The notes under the pieces are model-generated. The model saw nothing but the letters and a program-made list of their open reading frames with translations. It was not told the origin of the DNA and searched no databases. Source: ZC4RG30 sp963812195 (GTDB lineage Bacteria > Pseudomonadota > Gammaproteobacteria > Steroidobacterales > Steroidobacteraceae). Taken from it: 64,000 bases of DNA. A program made the position numbers and the translations under genes. This document shows, piece after piece, positions 18,539-27,227 of this stretch. Within the stretch, counting starts at the first letter, position 1. Every line of letters begins with the position of its first letter. The stretch lies in contig CAWEUI010000005.1 of NCBI GenBank assembly GCA_963812195.1, forward strand, positions 1-64,000, in the 5' to 3' direction.

Positions 18539-19655
18539 ATGAACGCACCGTTGACGCGCGCGGAGCTGCAGGCGCTGGCGCAGGCTGAGGGCTTCGCCGA
18601 CGTCGGTATCAGCCATATCGATCTGGCCGAAGACGAAACGCGGCTACTGCAGTGGCTGGATGCCGGCAGGCACGGCGAGATGGACTACATGGCGCGCCAT
18701 GGCACGCGGCGCAGCCGCCCGGCCGAGCTGCTTCCCGGCACCCTGCGCGTGATCAGCGCGCGCATGGACTACTGGCCTGGCGATGCGGCCGACGCCGAAA
18801 GCGTACTTGCCGATCCGCGACTGGGCTATGTGTCGCGCTACGCGCTGGGCCGCGACTACCACAAGGTAATGCGCGCCGCGCTGGCACGCCTGGCCGGCTC
18901 CATCGCCGCGCGCGTGCCGCATCAATACCGCGTATTCGTGGATTCGGCGCCGGTGCTGGAGAAAGCGCTGGCGCGCAACGCAGGCCTGGGCTGGATCGGC
19001 AAGCACACCAACCTGATCACCCGGGACGCCGGCTCGTACTATTTCCTCGGCGAGATCTACACCGACCTGCCGCTGGAGGTTGATGCACCGGCATCGGCGC
19101 ATTGCGGCACCTGCACGGCCTGCATGCCGGCCTGCCCGACGCAGGCCATCGTCGCGCCGTACCAGCTCGACGCGCGGCGCTGCATTTCGTACCTGACCAT
19201 CGAGCTGCAAGGGCAGCATCCCGGAAGAGCTGCGTCCGGCCATCGGCAATCGCATCTACGGCTGCGACGACTGCCAGCTCGTGTGTCCGTGGAACAAGTT
19301 CGCGCGCGCGGCCGCGCAGCCGGACTTCAAGGTGCGACATCGACTCGATGCGCCGCGCCTGACCGAACTGGCGACGTGGACACGCGAAGAATTCGAGCGG
19401 CGCTTCGAAGGAAGTGCGATACGTCGTATCGGTTACGAGGCGTTCCTGCGCAATGTGATGGTGGCGCTGGGCAACGGGCCGGCCGATGAGGCTGCGCGGC
19501 GCGCGGTGGCGGCGCACGGCAATAGCCATTCAGCGTTGATCGCAGAACATGCGCGCTGGGCGATGCGGCGACTCGCCGCTGATCGGCAGATCGGCCCGGG
19601 CAGTTCTGAGGATCCTGCGTCCCGGTTTGCCGGAGAACCCAACAGTCCGAGCTAG
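18539..19655 (+). CDS. queG: epoxyqueuosine reductase QueG (one frameshift)
   Basis: Reduces epoxyqueuosine to queuosine in tRNA using cobalamin and two [4Fe-4S] clusters. The protein begins LTRAELQALAQAEGFADVGI, carries the substrate/cobalamin segment RYALGRDYHKVMR, KHTNLITRDAGSYYFLGEI, and cluster ligands in CGTCTACMPACPTQAI and GCDDCQLVCPWNKFA. The frame breaks at about 19209, where CTGCAAGGG should read CTGCAGGG; removing one A joins the halves into SIPEELRPAIGNRIYGC. The C-terminal tail ends at 19655 and overlaps the panC stop by four bases (CTAG). ATG at 18539 is chosen over the GTG two codons upstream. Confidence 0.93.
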
Positions 19656-20500
19656 CGGCTTGCGCGCAGGTTGTCGATCAGCCGCGCCCGCCCCAGGCGC
19701 GCGGCGGTCAGGACCACCAGCTCGCGGCTGTCCGCTCCCGGGGCCTGCAGACTCTGCGCATCACGGACCTCGAAGTAGTCCGGCTGCATCTGTGCGGCGC
19801 GCAGCTCCTGCCGGCCCCAGTCCGACAACTCGGTGTAGTCGCACTCGCCGGCGTTGATCCGTTCGGCGGCGGCCTTCAGCGTGGCGAAGATGCGCGGTGC
19901 CTGCGCGCGTTCGGCCTCGGTCAGATAGCGGTTGCGCGAACTCATCGCCAGCCCGTCGGGCGAGCGCACCGTCGGCGCACCGACGATCTCCACCGGGATC
20001 GCGAGGTCCTGCACCATGCGCCGCACGATGGCCAGCTGCTGGTAGTCCTTCTCGCCGAACACCGCGATGTCCGCCTGCACGATGCCGAACAGCTTGGCCA
20101 CGATGGTGGCGACACCGTCGAAATGGCCGGGGCGCTGGGCGCCCTCCAGGATTTCCGACAACGGTTTGACGCTGATCAGCGTGGCGCTGGACTGCCCCTG
20201 CGGATAGATCTCGTCCACGGCGGGCAGGAACAGCACGTCGCAGCCGGCTTCGGACAACAGCCGGGTATCGTCCTCGGGCGTGCGCGGGTAGCGCTCGAAA
20301 TCCTCGCCCGGACCGAACTGCAATGGATTGACGAACACGCTGGCGATCACCCGGTCGGCGCGGAAGCGCGCCGCCGAGAGCAGGCTCATGTGCCCCAGAT
20401 GCAGCGAGCCCATGGTGGGCACGAAGCCGACCGTCAGGCCCTCGGCCCTCCAGGCACGCACTTGCTCACGCACGTCCCCGATGCGCTCCAGCGTGCGCAT
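19652..20500 (-). CDS. panC: pantothenate synthetase PanC
   Basis: Condenses pantoate and beta-alanine with ATP to give pantothenate. The nucleotidyltransferase motif is FVPTMGSLHLGHMSLL, with a further active-site block SVFVNPLQFGPGEDFERYPR, then RPGHFDGVATIVAKL and VFGEKDYQQLAIVRRMV, and the KMSKS-like LAMSSRNRYL. At 282 residues it is standard. The upstream open frame runs without a stop from panB, but the ATG at 20500 overlaps the expected panB stop as TGATG, and the PanC N-terminus begins naturally there (MRTLERIGDVREQVRAWR). The two are therefore separate, translationally coupled genes rather than a fusion. Confidence 0.95.
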   Translation of the reverse strand: MRTLERIGDVREQVRAWRAEGLTVGFVPTMGSLHLGHMSLLSAARFRADRVIASVFVNPLQFGPGEDFERYPRTPEDDTRLLSEAGCDVLFLPAVDEIYPQGQSSATLISVKPLSEILEGAQRPGHFDGVATIVAKLFGIVQADIAVFGEKDYQQLAIVRRMVQDLAIPVEIVGAPTVRSPDGLAMSSRNRYLTEAERAQAPRIFATLKAAAERINAGECDYTELSDWGRQELRAAQMQPDYFEVRDAQSLQAPGADSRELVVLTAARLGRARLIDNLRASR

Positions 20501-21331
20501 CAGGAGAAGCAGTGCTCCGGCGCCGGGATACTCCTGCGACTTCACCGCCGCCACGTAGGCCTTCAGCGCCGCCAGCGGCGAGTCCAGCCCCTGCTGGAAG
20601 TTGCGCACGAACTTGGGCTTGCGACCGGAGGTGATGTCCAGCACGTCGTAGATCACCTGGATCTGCCCGCTGACATGCGGACCGGCGCCGATGCCGATCA
20701 CCGGCACGTCCAGCTCCTGCGTGACCGCCTGGCCGACTTCGTTCGGCACGCATTCCAGCAGCACGATGTCGGCGCCGGCGTCCTGCAGCTGCTTTGCCTC
20801 GCGCACGATGCGCTGGGCGGCTTCCTGCTGCCGGCCCTGCACACGAAAGCCGCCGGTCTTGTGCACGGACTGCGGCCGCAAGCCCAGGTGCGCGCACACC
20901 GGGATGTCGTGGTCGGCGAGGAATTCCACGATGCGCAGCTGTTCGGCACCGCTTTCCAGCTTCACCATGCGCGCCCCGCCCTCCTGCATCAACCGCACCG
21001 AGTTGCTCAGCGCCTGCTCGGCCGAGGCATAGCTCATGAACGGCAGGTCGGCCATCAGGAACGGCCGGTGCGTGCCGCGCGCCACGGCCTGCGTGTGATA
21101 CACCATCTGGTCCATGGTCACCGGCACGGTGGTGTCGTGACCCTGGATGACCATGCCCAGCGAATCGCCTACCAGCACCAGGTCCGTATCGGCCTCGTCG
21201 ACCAGCACCGCGTAGCTGGCGTCGTAGCAGGTCAGCGAAGCGATGGGCACGCCGTCGGCACGCATCTTCGCCAGCGTGGTCAAGGTGACCGGCGGGCGGG
21301 CTGAATCGCGCATCTGCAGCTGCGTGTACAT
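20500..21331 (-). CDS. panB: 3-methyl-2-oxobutanoate hydroxymethyltransferase PanB (one frameshift at the C-terminus)
   Basis: First step of pantoate synthesis, adding a hydroxymethyl group to ketoisovalerate. Motifs are SLTCYDASYAVLVDEA, VLVGDSLGMVIQGHDTT (metal and substrate binding), MADLPFMSYA, HLGLRPQSVHKTGGF and PVIGIGAGPHVSGQI. The normal family ending is EYPGPEH plus a few residues. Here the sequence CCGGCGCCGGAG at 20517-20528 (minus strand) has one extra G. Without it the frame reads EYPGPEHCFS and stops at 20500. As written, the frame runs on into panC. The start at 21331 gives a 276-residue protein. Confidence 0.94.
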
Positions 21332-21344
21332 GCCGTGGAAACCC

Positions 21345-21998
21345 CTATAACCCCTTGTGACGCAACGGATTGTAGTAGAGCCGGCCGCGCACCGTACCGG
21401 CGATCTGCCCCAGCAACTCCTCATAATCTGCTTCGTTGCTGACCGGGTCTATCGCTGCCGCATTGACGATCAGCAGCGGGCCGGCCTCATAGGCATGGAA
21501 GAAGCGCGCATAGGCCTCGTTCAGCCGCGTGAGGTAGGCGCGGTCGATCAGGCTCTCATGGGCGATGCCGCGTCGCGCGATGCGATCCAGCAGCACGTCC
21601 ACCGGCGCCTGCAGATACACCACCAGGTCCGGCTGGGGTGCTTCGACGGCCAGGCGCTCGTACACCTGGCGGTACAGACCGTACTCCTCGGCGTCCAGGA
21701 TCATGTGGGCGAACAGCTCGTCCTTGGCCATCAGGTAGTCGGCCACGCGCACGCTGCCGAACAGGTCCTGCTGCGCAAGCGACGCCTGCTGCTGCGCGCG
21801 CTGGAACAGGAAATACAGCTGCGCCGGCAACGCCCCGGCGCGCGGATTGCGATAGAAGCGCTCCAGGAAGGGATTTTCCTCGGCCAGCTCCAGCACCAGT
21901 TGTGCATTGAGCGTGGCGGCCAGCCGCCGCGCCAGGCTGGTCTTGCCCACGCCGATGGGACCTTCCACGGCGATGTAACGATGGCGGATCGAATTCAC
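21345..21998 (-). CDS. deoxynucleoside kinase (dAdo/dGuo kinase family)
   Basis: A 217-residue P-loop kinase of the dNK family. The Walker A is AVEGPIGVGKTSLARRL at residues 9-25, followed by LAEENPFLERFYRNP (substrate pocket Glu), a QLYFLFQRAQQQ helix, the DRS-like VADYLMAKDELFAH and the LID region RIARRGIAHE. These proteins phosphorylate deoxyadenosine or deoxyguanosine for salvage. In gammaproteobacteria this gene is often found between folK and panB, as here. The start overlaps the folK stop by four bases (21995-21998), so it is probably in the pcnB-folK-dgk-panB-panC operon. Confidence 0.88.
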   Translation of the reverse strand: MNSIRHRYIAVEGPIGVGKTSLARRLAATLNAQLVLELAEENPFLERFYRNPRAGALPAQLYFLFQRAQQQASLAQQDLFGSVRVADYLMAKDELFAHMILDAEEYGLYRQVYERLAVEAPQPDLVVYLQAPVDVLLDRIARRGIAHESLIDRAYLTRLNEAYARFFHAYEAGPLLIVNAAAIDPVSNEADYEELLGQIAGTVRGRLYYNPLRHKGL

Positions 21999-22489
21999 GC
22001 GGCGATGACCTCGGCGATGCCGTCGTCGGCCAGCGCACCGAGCAATCCTTCGACGCGGCCGACGCCGGGGATGTCCAGCGTCGGCGCGATCTCGGCCAGC
22101 GGCGCCAGCACGAAACCGCGCCCGGCAATGCCCGGATGCGGCACGGTCAGCTCGGGGGACTGGATCTGCTCGGTGCCATACACCAGCAGGTCCAGGTCCA
22201 GCGTGCGCGGCCCCCAGCGTTCACCACGCACCCGGCCGGCCGCCGCCTCGATGCCGCGGATGGCGGCGAGCAGGCCCGAAGCGGGCAGCTGCGTGAGCAG
22301 ACCCGCCACGGCGTTGATGAAATCGTCCTGCGTCACCGGCCCCATGGGGCGTGTGCGATACAGGCGGGACCGTGCAATCAGCCGCGTCCGCGGCAAGGCG
22401 GCCAGCGACTCGAAGGCCAGGCGCACGCGAGCCTGCGGATCGCCCAGGTTGCTACCGACTCCAATGTAAGCCGGCACCCAGTTCTCCAT
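21995..22489 (-). CDS. folK: 2-amino-4-hydroxy-6-hydroxymethyldihydropteridine pyrophosphokinase FolK
   Basis: Transfers pyrophosphate from ATP to the pterin in folate synthesis. From the ATG at 22489 the product reads AYIGVGSNLGDPQARVRLAF, then SRLYRTRPMGPVTQDDFINA and the signature GERWGPRTLDLDLLVYG with its two metal-binding aspartates, followed by VPHPGIAGRGFVLAPLAEIAP. 164 residues, typical. The upstream open frame (to 22642) has no homology. It starts three bases after pcnB ends, on the same strand. Confidence 0.95.
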   Translation of the reverse strand: MENWVPAYIGVGSNLGDPQARVRLAFESLAALPRTRLIARSRLYRTRPMGPVTQDDFINAVAGLLTQLPASGLLAAIRGIEAAAGRVRGERWGPRTLDLDLLVYGTEQIQSPELTVPHPGIAGRGFVLAPLAEIAPTLDIPGVGRVEGLLGALADDGIAEVIAA

Positions 22490-22491
22490 GC

Positions 22492-24018
22492 TCAACTGCC
22501 TTGCGGGGGTCTTCGGCGACGCCGCCGGCGCCGCGGTCTGCCGCCCTCGCCGCCCTCGGCACCGCGCTGGCCGCGCGCGGCCTCCAGCGCCCGCACCATT
22601 TCCTGGCGCTGATCGGCATTGGCGCTCTGCAGCGCCGTCCACCAGTCCACCAGTTCCTGCTGCGCCATGCCGGCCTGCGCGCGCAGCAGCAGCAGGTCGA
22701 AGGCGGCGCGGAAGCGCGGCTGTTCGATCAGGCGCAGCACGCGGCGGCTGCGCGGATGCTCCAGCTGCGGCTGCAATGCGAACATGTCGCGCACACCCAG
22801 CGAGAAGCGCTTCGGGATGGTCACGCGCCGCGTGGCCTCACGCAGCGCCACATCACAGGCATCCAGGATGGTGCCCACGTCGCCCCATTGCTCGGCCGGC
22901 TGCTGTTCGATCTGCGCGGCGATCGGTCCGTACAGCAACAGCGTGAACAGGAAGGTGGGCGTGACGGACTTGCCGGCCAGCACGCGCGCATCGGTATTGG
23001 CCAGCCCCAGCTCGAGCAGCTTGCCGACCGGGCCATCCGGATGGCTCGTCAGGTAGCGCTCCACACCCGGGTACAACACGCCCAGCAGGCCGCGCCGGCG
23101 CAGCACTTCCAGCGACTTCACGCCATGGCCGGTGAGAAACAGCTTCAGGGTCTCGTCGAACAGGCGCGCCGCCGGCACGTCGGTGAGCAGGTCGCGCAGT
23201 TCGGCCAGCGAGCTCTCGGTGGCCGCTTCCAGCGTGAAGCCCAGCTTCGCCTCGAAGCGCGCCGCGCGCAGCATGCGCACCGGGTCCTCCCGATAGCGCT
23301 GTGCCGGATCACCAATCAGGCGCAGGCGCCGTGCCTGGATGTCCTCGACTGCGCCGACGTAGTCGCGCAGCGAGAAGTCTTCGATGCTGTAATACAGGCC
23401 ATTGCAGGTGAAGTCGCGCCGCCAGACGTCCTCTTCGACAGTGCCGTAGGTGTTGTCGCGCAGGATCCGGCCCCCTTCGTCCAGCAGCCGGTCCCCGCCA
23501 CCCGTACTGCCGGCGGCCGCGGGCAAATCATCCTGATCACCCACGCCGTCCTCGTCCGCGTCGGCTTCGCGCTCCCGTTCGGCGTCGAATTCGGCTTCGG
23601 CCTCCTCATCATCCTCACTGGCGCCGACCTCAAGCAGAATGTCCGGATCGTCGGCCTCTTCGGCGCCGGGCAAGGGCGCGCTGGCCGCGCGGAAGGTCGC
23701 CACTTCGATGATCTCGTGGCCGAAGAACACATGCGCCAGACGGAAGCGCCGGCCGATCAGCCGGCAATTGCGGAACAGGCGCTTGACCTCTTCCGGACGC
23801 GCGCTGGTGGCCACGTCGAAGTCCTTGGGCGTGACGCCCAGCAGCAGGTCGCGCAGGCAGCCGCCCACCAGCAGGGCCTGGTGGCCGCCTTCGCGCAAGC
23901 GGTACAGCACCCTCAGGGCGTTCTGCGAAATCTGCTGGCGGGAGATGGGGTGCTCGGCACGCGGGATGATGCGCGGCGCACCAGCCGGTGCGCCGCCGGC
24001 CTCGGAATCGGGATTCAA
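22492..24018 (-). CDS. pcnB: poly(A) polymerase I PcnB, with an acidic insertion
   Basis: Adds poly(A) tails to RNA 3' ends and promotes decay. The nucleotidyltransferase head reads LLVGGCLRDLLLGVTPKDFDVAT, then VKRLFRNCRLIGRRFRLAHVFFG and RRDFTCNGLYYSI, RLIGDPAQRYREDPVRMLRAARF. Between the family segments VATFRA and ILRDNTYGTVEED there is an extra stretch of mostly Asp, Glu and Ala (about 60 residues, near 23480-23680) where E. coli PcnB has a shorter loop. The C-terminus is strongly basic (GGRPRRRRRRRRPPQGS), as usual. No ATG lies near the conserved start; TTG at 24018, preceded by GGAAAA, is the best candidate, and the open frame continues to 24159. It heads the folK-dgk-panBC operon. Confidence 0.92.
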   Translation of the reverse strand: MNPDSEAGGAPAGAPRIIPRAEHPISRQQISQNALRVLYRLREGGHQALLVGGCLRDLLLGVTPKDFDVATSARPEEVKRLFRNCRLIGRRFRLAHVFFGHEIIEVATFRAASAPLPGAEEADDPDILLEVGASEDDEEAEAEFDAEREREADADEDGVGDQDDLPAAAGSTGGGDRLLDEGGRILRDNTYGTVEEDVWRRDFTCNGLYYSIEDFSLRDYVGAVEDIQARRLRLIGDPAQRYREDPVRMLRAARFEAKLGFTLEAATESSLAELRDLLTDVPAARLFDETLKLFLTGHGVKSLEVLRRRGLLGVLYPGVERYLTSHPDGPVGKLLELGLANTDARVLAGKSVTPTFLFTLLLYGPIAAQIEQQPAEQWGDVGTILDACDVALREATRRVTIPKRFSLGVRDMFALQPQLEHPRSRRVLRLIEQPRFRAAFDLLLLRAQAGMAQQELVDWWTALQSANADQRQEMVRALEAARGQRGAEGGEGGRPRRRRRRRRPPQGS

Positions 24019-24046
24019 TGCAGGTTTTCCGGCGATATTTAAAGAC

Positions 24047-24074
24047 TTGAGGAAGGATCGAGGCCGCCTATAAT
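24047..24074 (+). promoter_or_regulatory. sigma-70 promoter for tRNA-Glu(CUC)
   Basis: TTGAGG at 24047-24052 and a perfect TATAAT at 24069-24074 are separated by 16 bases. A GC-rich discriminator (ACCGCGCC) follows, as in stable-RNA promoters under stringent control. The tRNA begins about 50 bases beyond the predicted start of transcription. Confidence 0.72.
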
Positions 24075-24131
24075 ACCGCGCCTTGCCCGCCTGACCGCAG
24101 CAGTTGCCCGGCTTCTTCAGGCTCAAGCCCC

Positions 24132-24207
24132 GCTCCCTTCGTCTAGAGGCCCAGGACATAGCCCTCTCAAGGCTAGTACACCGGTTCGAATCCGGTAGGG
24201 AGCGCCA
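24132..24207 (+). tRNA. tRNA-Glu (anticodon CUC)
   Basis: A 76-base cloverleaf with CCA encoded. The acceptor stem pairs GCTCCCT with AGGGAGC, the D-arm is TCGTCTAGAGGCCCAGGACA as in other tRNA-Glu genes, the anticodon loop is CTCTCAA (anticodon CTC), and the T-arm is CCGGTTCGAATCCGG. It reads GAG. A second tRNA-Glu with anticodon UUC lies at 31819-31894. Confidence 0.97.
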
Positions 24208-24328
24208 TCATCGGCGGGTCAGTGAAAGCCTCAATCCCCGCGATGCGCCCGCGAAGTGCGATCCGCGACACGGCCGCCGCGCGACGCCCCACTGCATGAT
24301 CAATTCCATCATCCATGCAGCGCCGGGA

Positions 24329-24598
24329 ATGAACATGAAGGCAGCGCCTTCCCGAACCAACGACCTGTTCCACAGACTGGGCCTGGACCAGCCCGCGCCG
24401 CTGTCCATCCGCCGTGAAGCCGCGCGCGAGCTGTGCGCGGAGATCCTGGACAACCTCACCGACACCAGCCGCGCGCTGGAATTCTCCGAACGGGCCGCGT
24501 TCATCCTGCACGGCGACAGCAGCAATGTGCTGCCGGTCCCGCTGCGCACCACCGCGCACCGGCTGTGCCAGTTCATCGCCGCCGGATTGCCGACTTAG
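24329..24598 (+). CDS. small hypothetical protein
   Basis: An 89-residue open frame beginning at ATG 24329 (an in-frame ATG at 24296 would add 11 residues). The predicted product is mainly helical, with RREAARELCAEILDNLTDTS in the middle and a hydrophobic C-terminal part, without signal peptide or recognised motif. The codon pattern, with G or C in most third positions, fits a real gene, but the ribosome binding site is weak. It is convergent with, and overlaps by four bases, the molybdopterin-binding gene. I do not recognise the family. Confidence 0.5.
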   Translation: MNMKAAPSRTNDLFHRLGLDQPAPLSIRREAARELCAEILDNLTDTSRALEFSERAAFILHGDSSNVLPVPLRTTAHRLCQFIAAGLPT

Positions 24599-25635
24599 TC
24601 CACTTTCTGGCGCGACCTGGTGTCGCGCAGCATCGGGCGCGTCTCGATCTCGGTGAGCAGGCCGCCCACCCCCATTGCCATGATGTCTTCGCGTGCGACC
24701 GCCTCGCCGGCGGCGTGGCGGCGCAACACGAAGTCGAAGCCGTTGAGCTTGGGCGAGCGCGCACAGGTCGGGATGCCAACCAGCGGCACGTTGTCCACGG
24801 CATCGGGGAGTTCACCCAGCAGCAGCAGATTGCCCGGATCCACCGGCATGCCGGCATGCAATACCCGCCCGCCGGCCGCAACCACCGCAGCCGGGACCAC
24901 GTCGCCGCGATCCACCGTGGCGGCCACGCCCGAGACCAGCACCAGCTGCGGCCGCTCGGCACCCGTGAGCAGCGCACGCAAAGCGGCAGCCACAGCCTGC
25001 TCCTCATGTGGCACCACCTGCTCGGCGATCAACGCTCCGCCCAGTGGTCCCAGCCTGCCCAGCACCGCGCCGCGCATCTTGGCGAGCACGGAGTCCGCGG
25101 TACCGGCCAGTCGCGTCATCAGCAGCGCGGCACGGATGCCGCGCCACGGCGCCACGCGCAATGCCGGCCCGCCCGCCAGCACGGCCACGACCTGCTCCAG
25201 CGCACTGGCCGGCACCGCATAAGGAATGATCTTGATGGTGGCCAGCATCTGGCCCTCTTCCACGATGGCGTCGGGCAGCAGCGTGGCGATGGTCAGCCCC
25301 TCGTGCACGCGATTGGCGGCATGCACGCGCTCGGCATCCAGCCGCAGCAGGCCCGCCTGCCGCGCATACAGGTTCACGCGTCCGGTGCTGGCGCCGCCGG
25401 TTTCCACCTCGGCGCCGGCCAGCGTCACCGCGATGCGCGCCGCCGCCACGTCCTCCGGCACATCCTCGGCCGTCAGGCGTGCGGCAACCACGCGGTCGAT
25501 ACCGGCCACGGTGAGCCGCCTGATTTCGACCGTGCCGAGCACGGCGCCCTTCTTCAGGGTGCCACCGGGCAGCTTGATGCTGTGGGCCAGTACGGCGCCC
25601 AGCGCCTCCTCCAGTGCCAGCGTGCCGAACTTCAC
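24595..25635 (-). CDS. molybdopterin-binding protein (MoCF_biosynth domain) linked to xdhC
   Basis: About 346 residues from a GTG at 25635, which overlaps the xdhC stop as GTGA. The N-terminal part (KFGTLALEEALGAVLAHSIK) resembles the opening of molybdopterin-binding proteins encoded beside XDH-family enzymes. The middle region has LVLVSGVAATVDRGDVVPAA, where MoeA/MogA folds usually have a SGG(T/V)S motif and a D-D/E pair; here it reads SGVAATVDRGD. It probably helps in handling or inserting molybdopterin for the oxidoreductase encoded divergently at 26740-29450. The assignment to the fold is by eye; the exact step is inference. Confidence 0.75.
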   Translation of the reverse strand: MKFGTLALEEALGAVLAHSIKLPGGTLKKGAVLGTVEIRRLTVAGIDRVVAARLTAEDVPEDVAAARIAVTLAGAEVETGGASTGRVNLYARQAGLLRLDAERVHAANRVHEGLTIATLLPDAIVEEGQMLATIKIIPYAVPASALEQVVAVLAGGPALRVAPWRGIRAALLMTRLAGTADSVLAKMRGAVLGRLGPLGGALIAEQVVPHEEQAVAAALRALLTGAERPQLVLVSGVAATVDRGDVVPAAVVAAGGRVLHAGMPVDPGNLLLLGELPDAVDNVPLVGIPTCARSPKLNGFDFVLRRHAAGEAVAREDIMAMGVGGLLTEIETRPMLRDTRSRQKVD

Positions 25636-26331
25636 GCCGGCACCTGGCGCAGGCACTGGGTGATCTGCGCCAGTACGGCGATGGCGATCTCGGCCGGCGT
25701 GCGCGCCCCGATGGCCAGGCCCGCCGGCCCGTGGATGCGCGCGCGGTCCGCCTCGCTCACGCCGGCCTCGCCCAGGCGCGCCAGGCGCTTGGCGTGGGTG
25801 CGCGTGGAGCCCAGCGCGCCCACGTAGAACGCGGGCGTGGGCAATACCGCCAGCAACGCCGGATCATCGATCTTCGGATCGTGCGTGAGCAGCACCACGG
25901 CCGTGCGGGCATCGGGTTTGACCTGCGCCAAGCGCTTCCTGCGGCCATTGGTCGAGCAACGTGACGCCGGCAAAGCGCTCGGGCCTGAGGAACGCGCTGC
26001 GCGGATCGATGACGGTGACGGCGTAGCCGGCCTCGCGCGCCATCTTGCACAGTGCCTCGCTGATGTGCACCGCGCCCACCACGATCAGCCGCAGCGGCGG
26101 GTTGTGCGGCGTGACCAGCACTTCGTGGCCGAGATGTTCCACGACCTGCGCGCGATCCGTGGCCAGTGCGGTGCGGCCGGCGGCGGCGTATTCCGGTTCG
26201 GTCAGCGCCAGCAGATCCAGGCCTTCGGCATCCAGCAGACGCTGCGCCGAGCCATCCAGTGGGGTGTACAGCGCCACCGCCCGTGCCGCGCGGCGCGCCG
26301 CGAGCAGCGCATGCGCCATGCCCTGTCGCAT
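25632..26331 (-). CDS. XdhC-family Rossmann-domain protein (C-terminal half of XdhC), one frameshift
   Basis: XdhC proteins bind the molybdenum cofactor, help sulfurate it and deliver it to xanthine-dehydrogenase-type enzymes. This gene encodes the C-terminal NAD-binding-like domain (XdhC_C): LRLIVVGAVHISEALCKMAREAGYAVTVIDPR, then VVLLTHDPKIDDPALLAVLP, YVGALGSTRTHAKRLARL, and IHGPAGLAIGARTPAEIAIAV. The frame breaks near 25930 where GCGCCAAGCGC carries one extra A. It follows the separate N-terminal-domain gene by three bases. A two-gene form of XdhC is common outside the enterics. Confidence 0.87.
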
Positions 26332-26334
26332 CGG

Positions 26335-26664
26335 CTACTCCAGTGGCTCCACGTACACGCGGATACGCCCGCCGCAGGCCAGCCCCACGCTGAATGCCAG
26401 CTCGTCGCTGACGCCGAATTCCAGCAACTGCGGTTGGTGATCCTGCATTACCTGCGCGGCCGCTTCGATCACCGCCACTTCCACGCAGCCACCGGAGACC
26501 GAACCGGCGAATTGCCCGGCTTCGTTGCACACCAGCTGACTGCCGGCCGGGCGCGGCGCCGAGCCCCAGGTGGACACCACGGTTGCTATCGCGGCGCGCT
26601 GTCCGCTTTCGCGCCAGGCAAGCGCCTGGGCAAGCAGCTCGTCATCGGGTGACAGGGAGGTCAT
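26335..26664 (-). CDS. XdhC/CoxI-family small protein (N-terminal half of XdhC)
   Basis: A 109-residue protein matching the XdhC_CoxI domain. It has AIATVVSTWGSAPRPAGSQLV and GSVSGGCVEVAVIEAA, with the conserved cysteine of the SGGCVE motif that is linked to cofactor sulfuration, and a second cysteine in VGLACGGRIRVYVEP. The frame is whole and ends three bases before the next gene, so both halves are made together. It is divergent from the iron-sulfur subunit gene at 26740, so the chaperone and its client enzyme share a 75-base regulatory region. Confidence 0.88.
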   Translation of the reverse strand: MTSLSPDDELLAQALAWRESGQRAAIATVVSTWGSAPRPAGSQLVCNEAGQFAGSVSGGCVEVAVIEAAAQVMQDHQPQLLEFGVSDELAFSVGLACGGRIRVYVEPLE

Positions 26665-26709
26665 GGCCTGCCGATTGTAGGATACTGCGCGCCTTCACCG
26701 CGGATTCGT

Positions 26710-26727
26710 TATTCCCCTGCGGGAATA
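26710..26727. repeat. perfect inverted repeat in the divergent xdhC/iorA promoter region
   Basis: TATTCCC-CTGC-GGGAATA is a seven-base perfect dyad ending 12 bases before the ATG at 26740. It could be an operator for a regulator of both transcription units, or a leader hairpin just ahead of the ribosome binding site (GGAGAG). Nothing in the window identifies the regulator. Confidence 0.5.
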
Positions 26728-26739
26728 TGGAGAGTTTCG

Positions 26740-27201
<462 letters not shown>

Positions 27202-27227
27202 CGCCGCCACAGCACAGGATTACCGTC

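Noticed and set aside
19652..21424. Bifunctional PanB-PanC protein
   Set aside because: Explained by one inserted base; PanB has its own ending and PanC its own ATG.
25864..26331. Truncated XdhC as a pseudogene
   Set aside because: The next frame continues the family after one extra base, so it is a sequence error.
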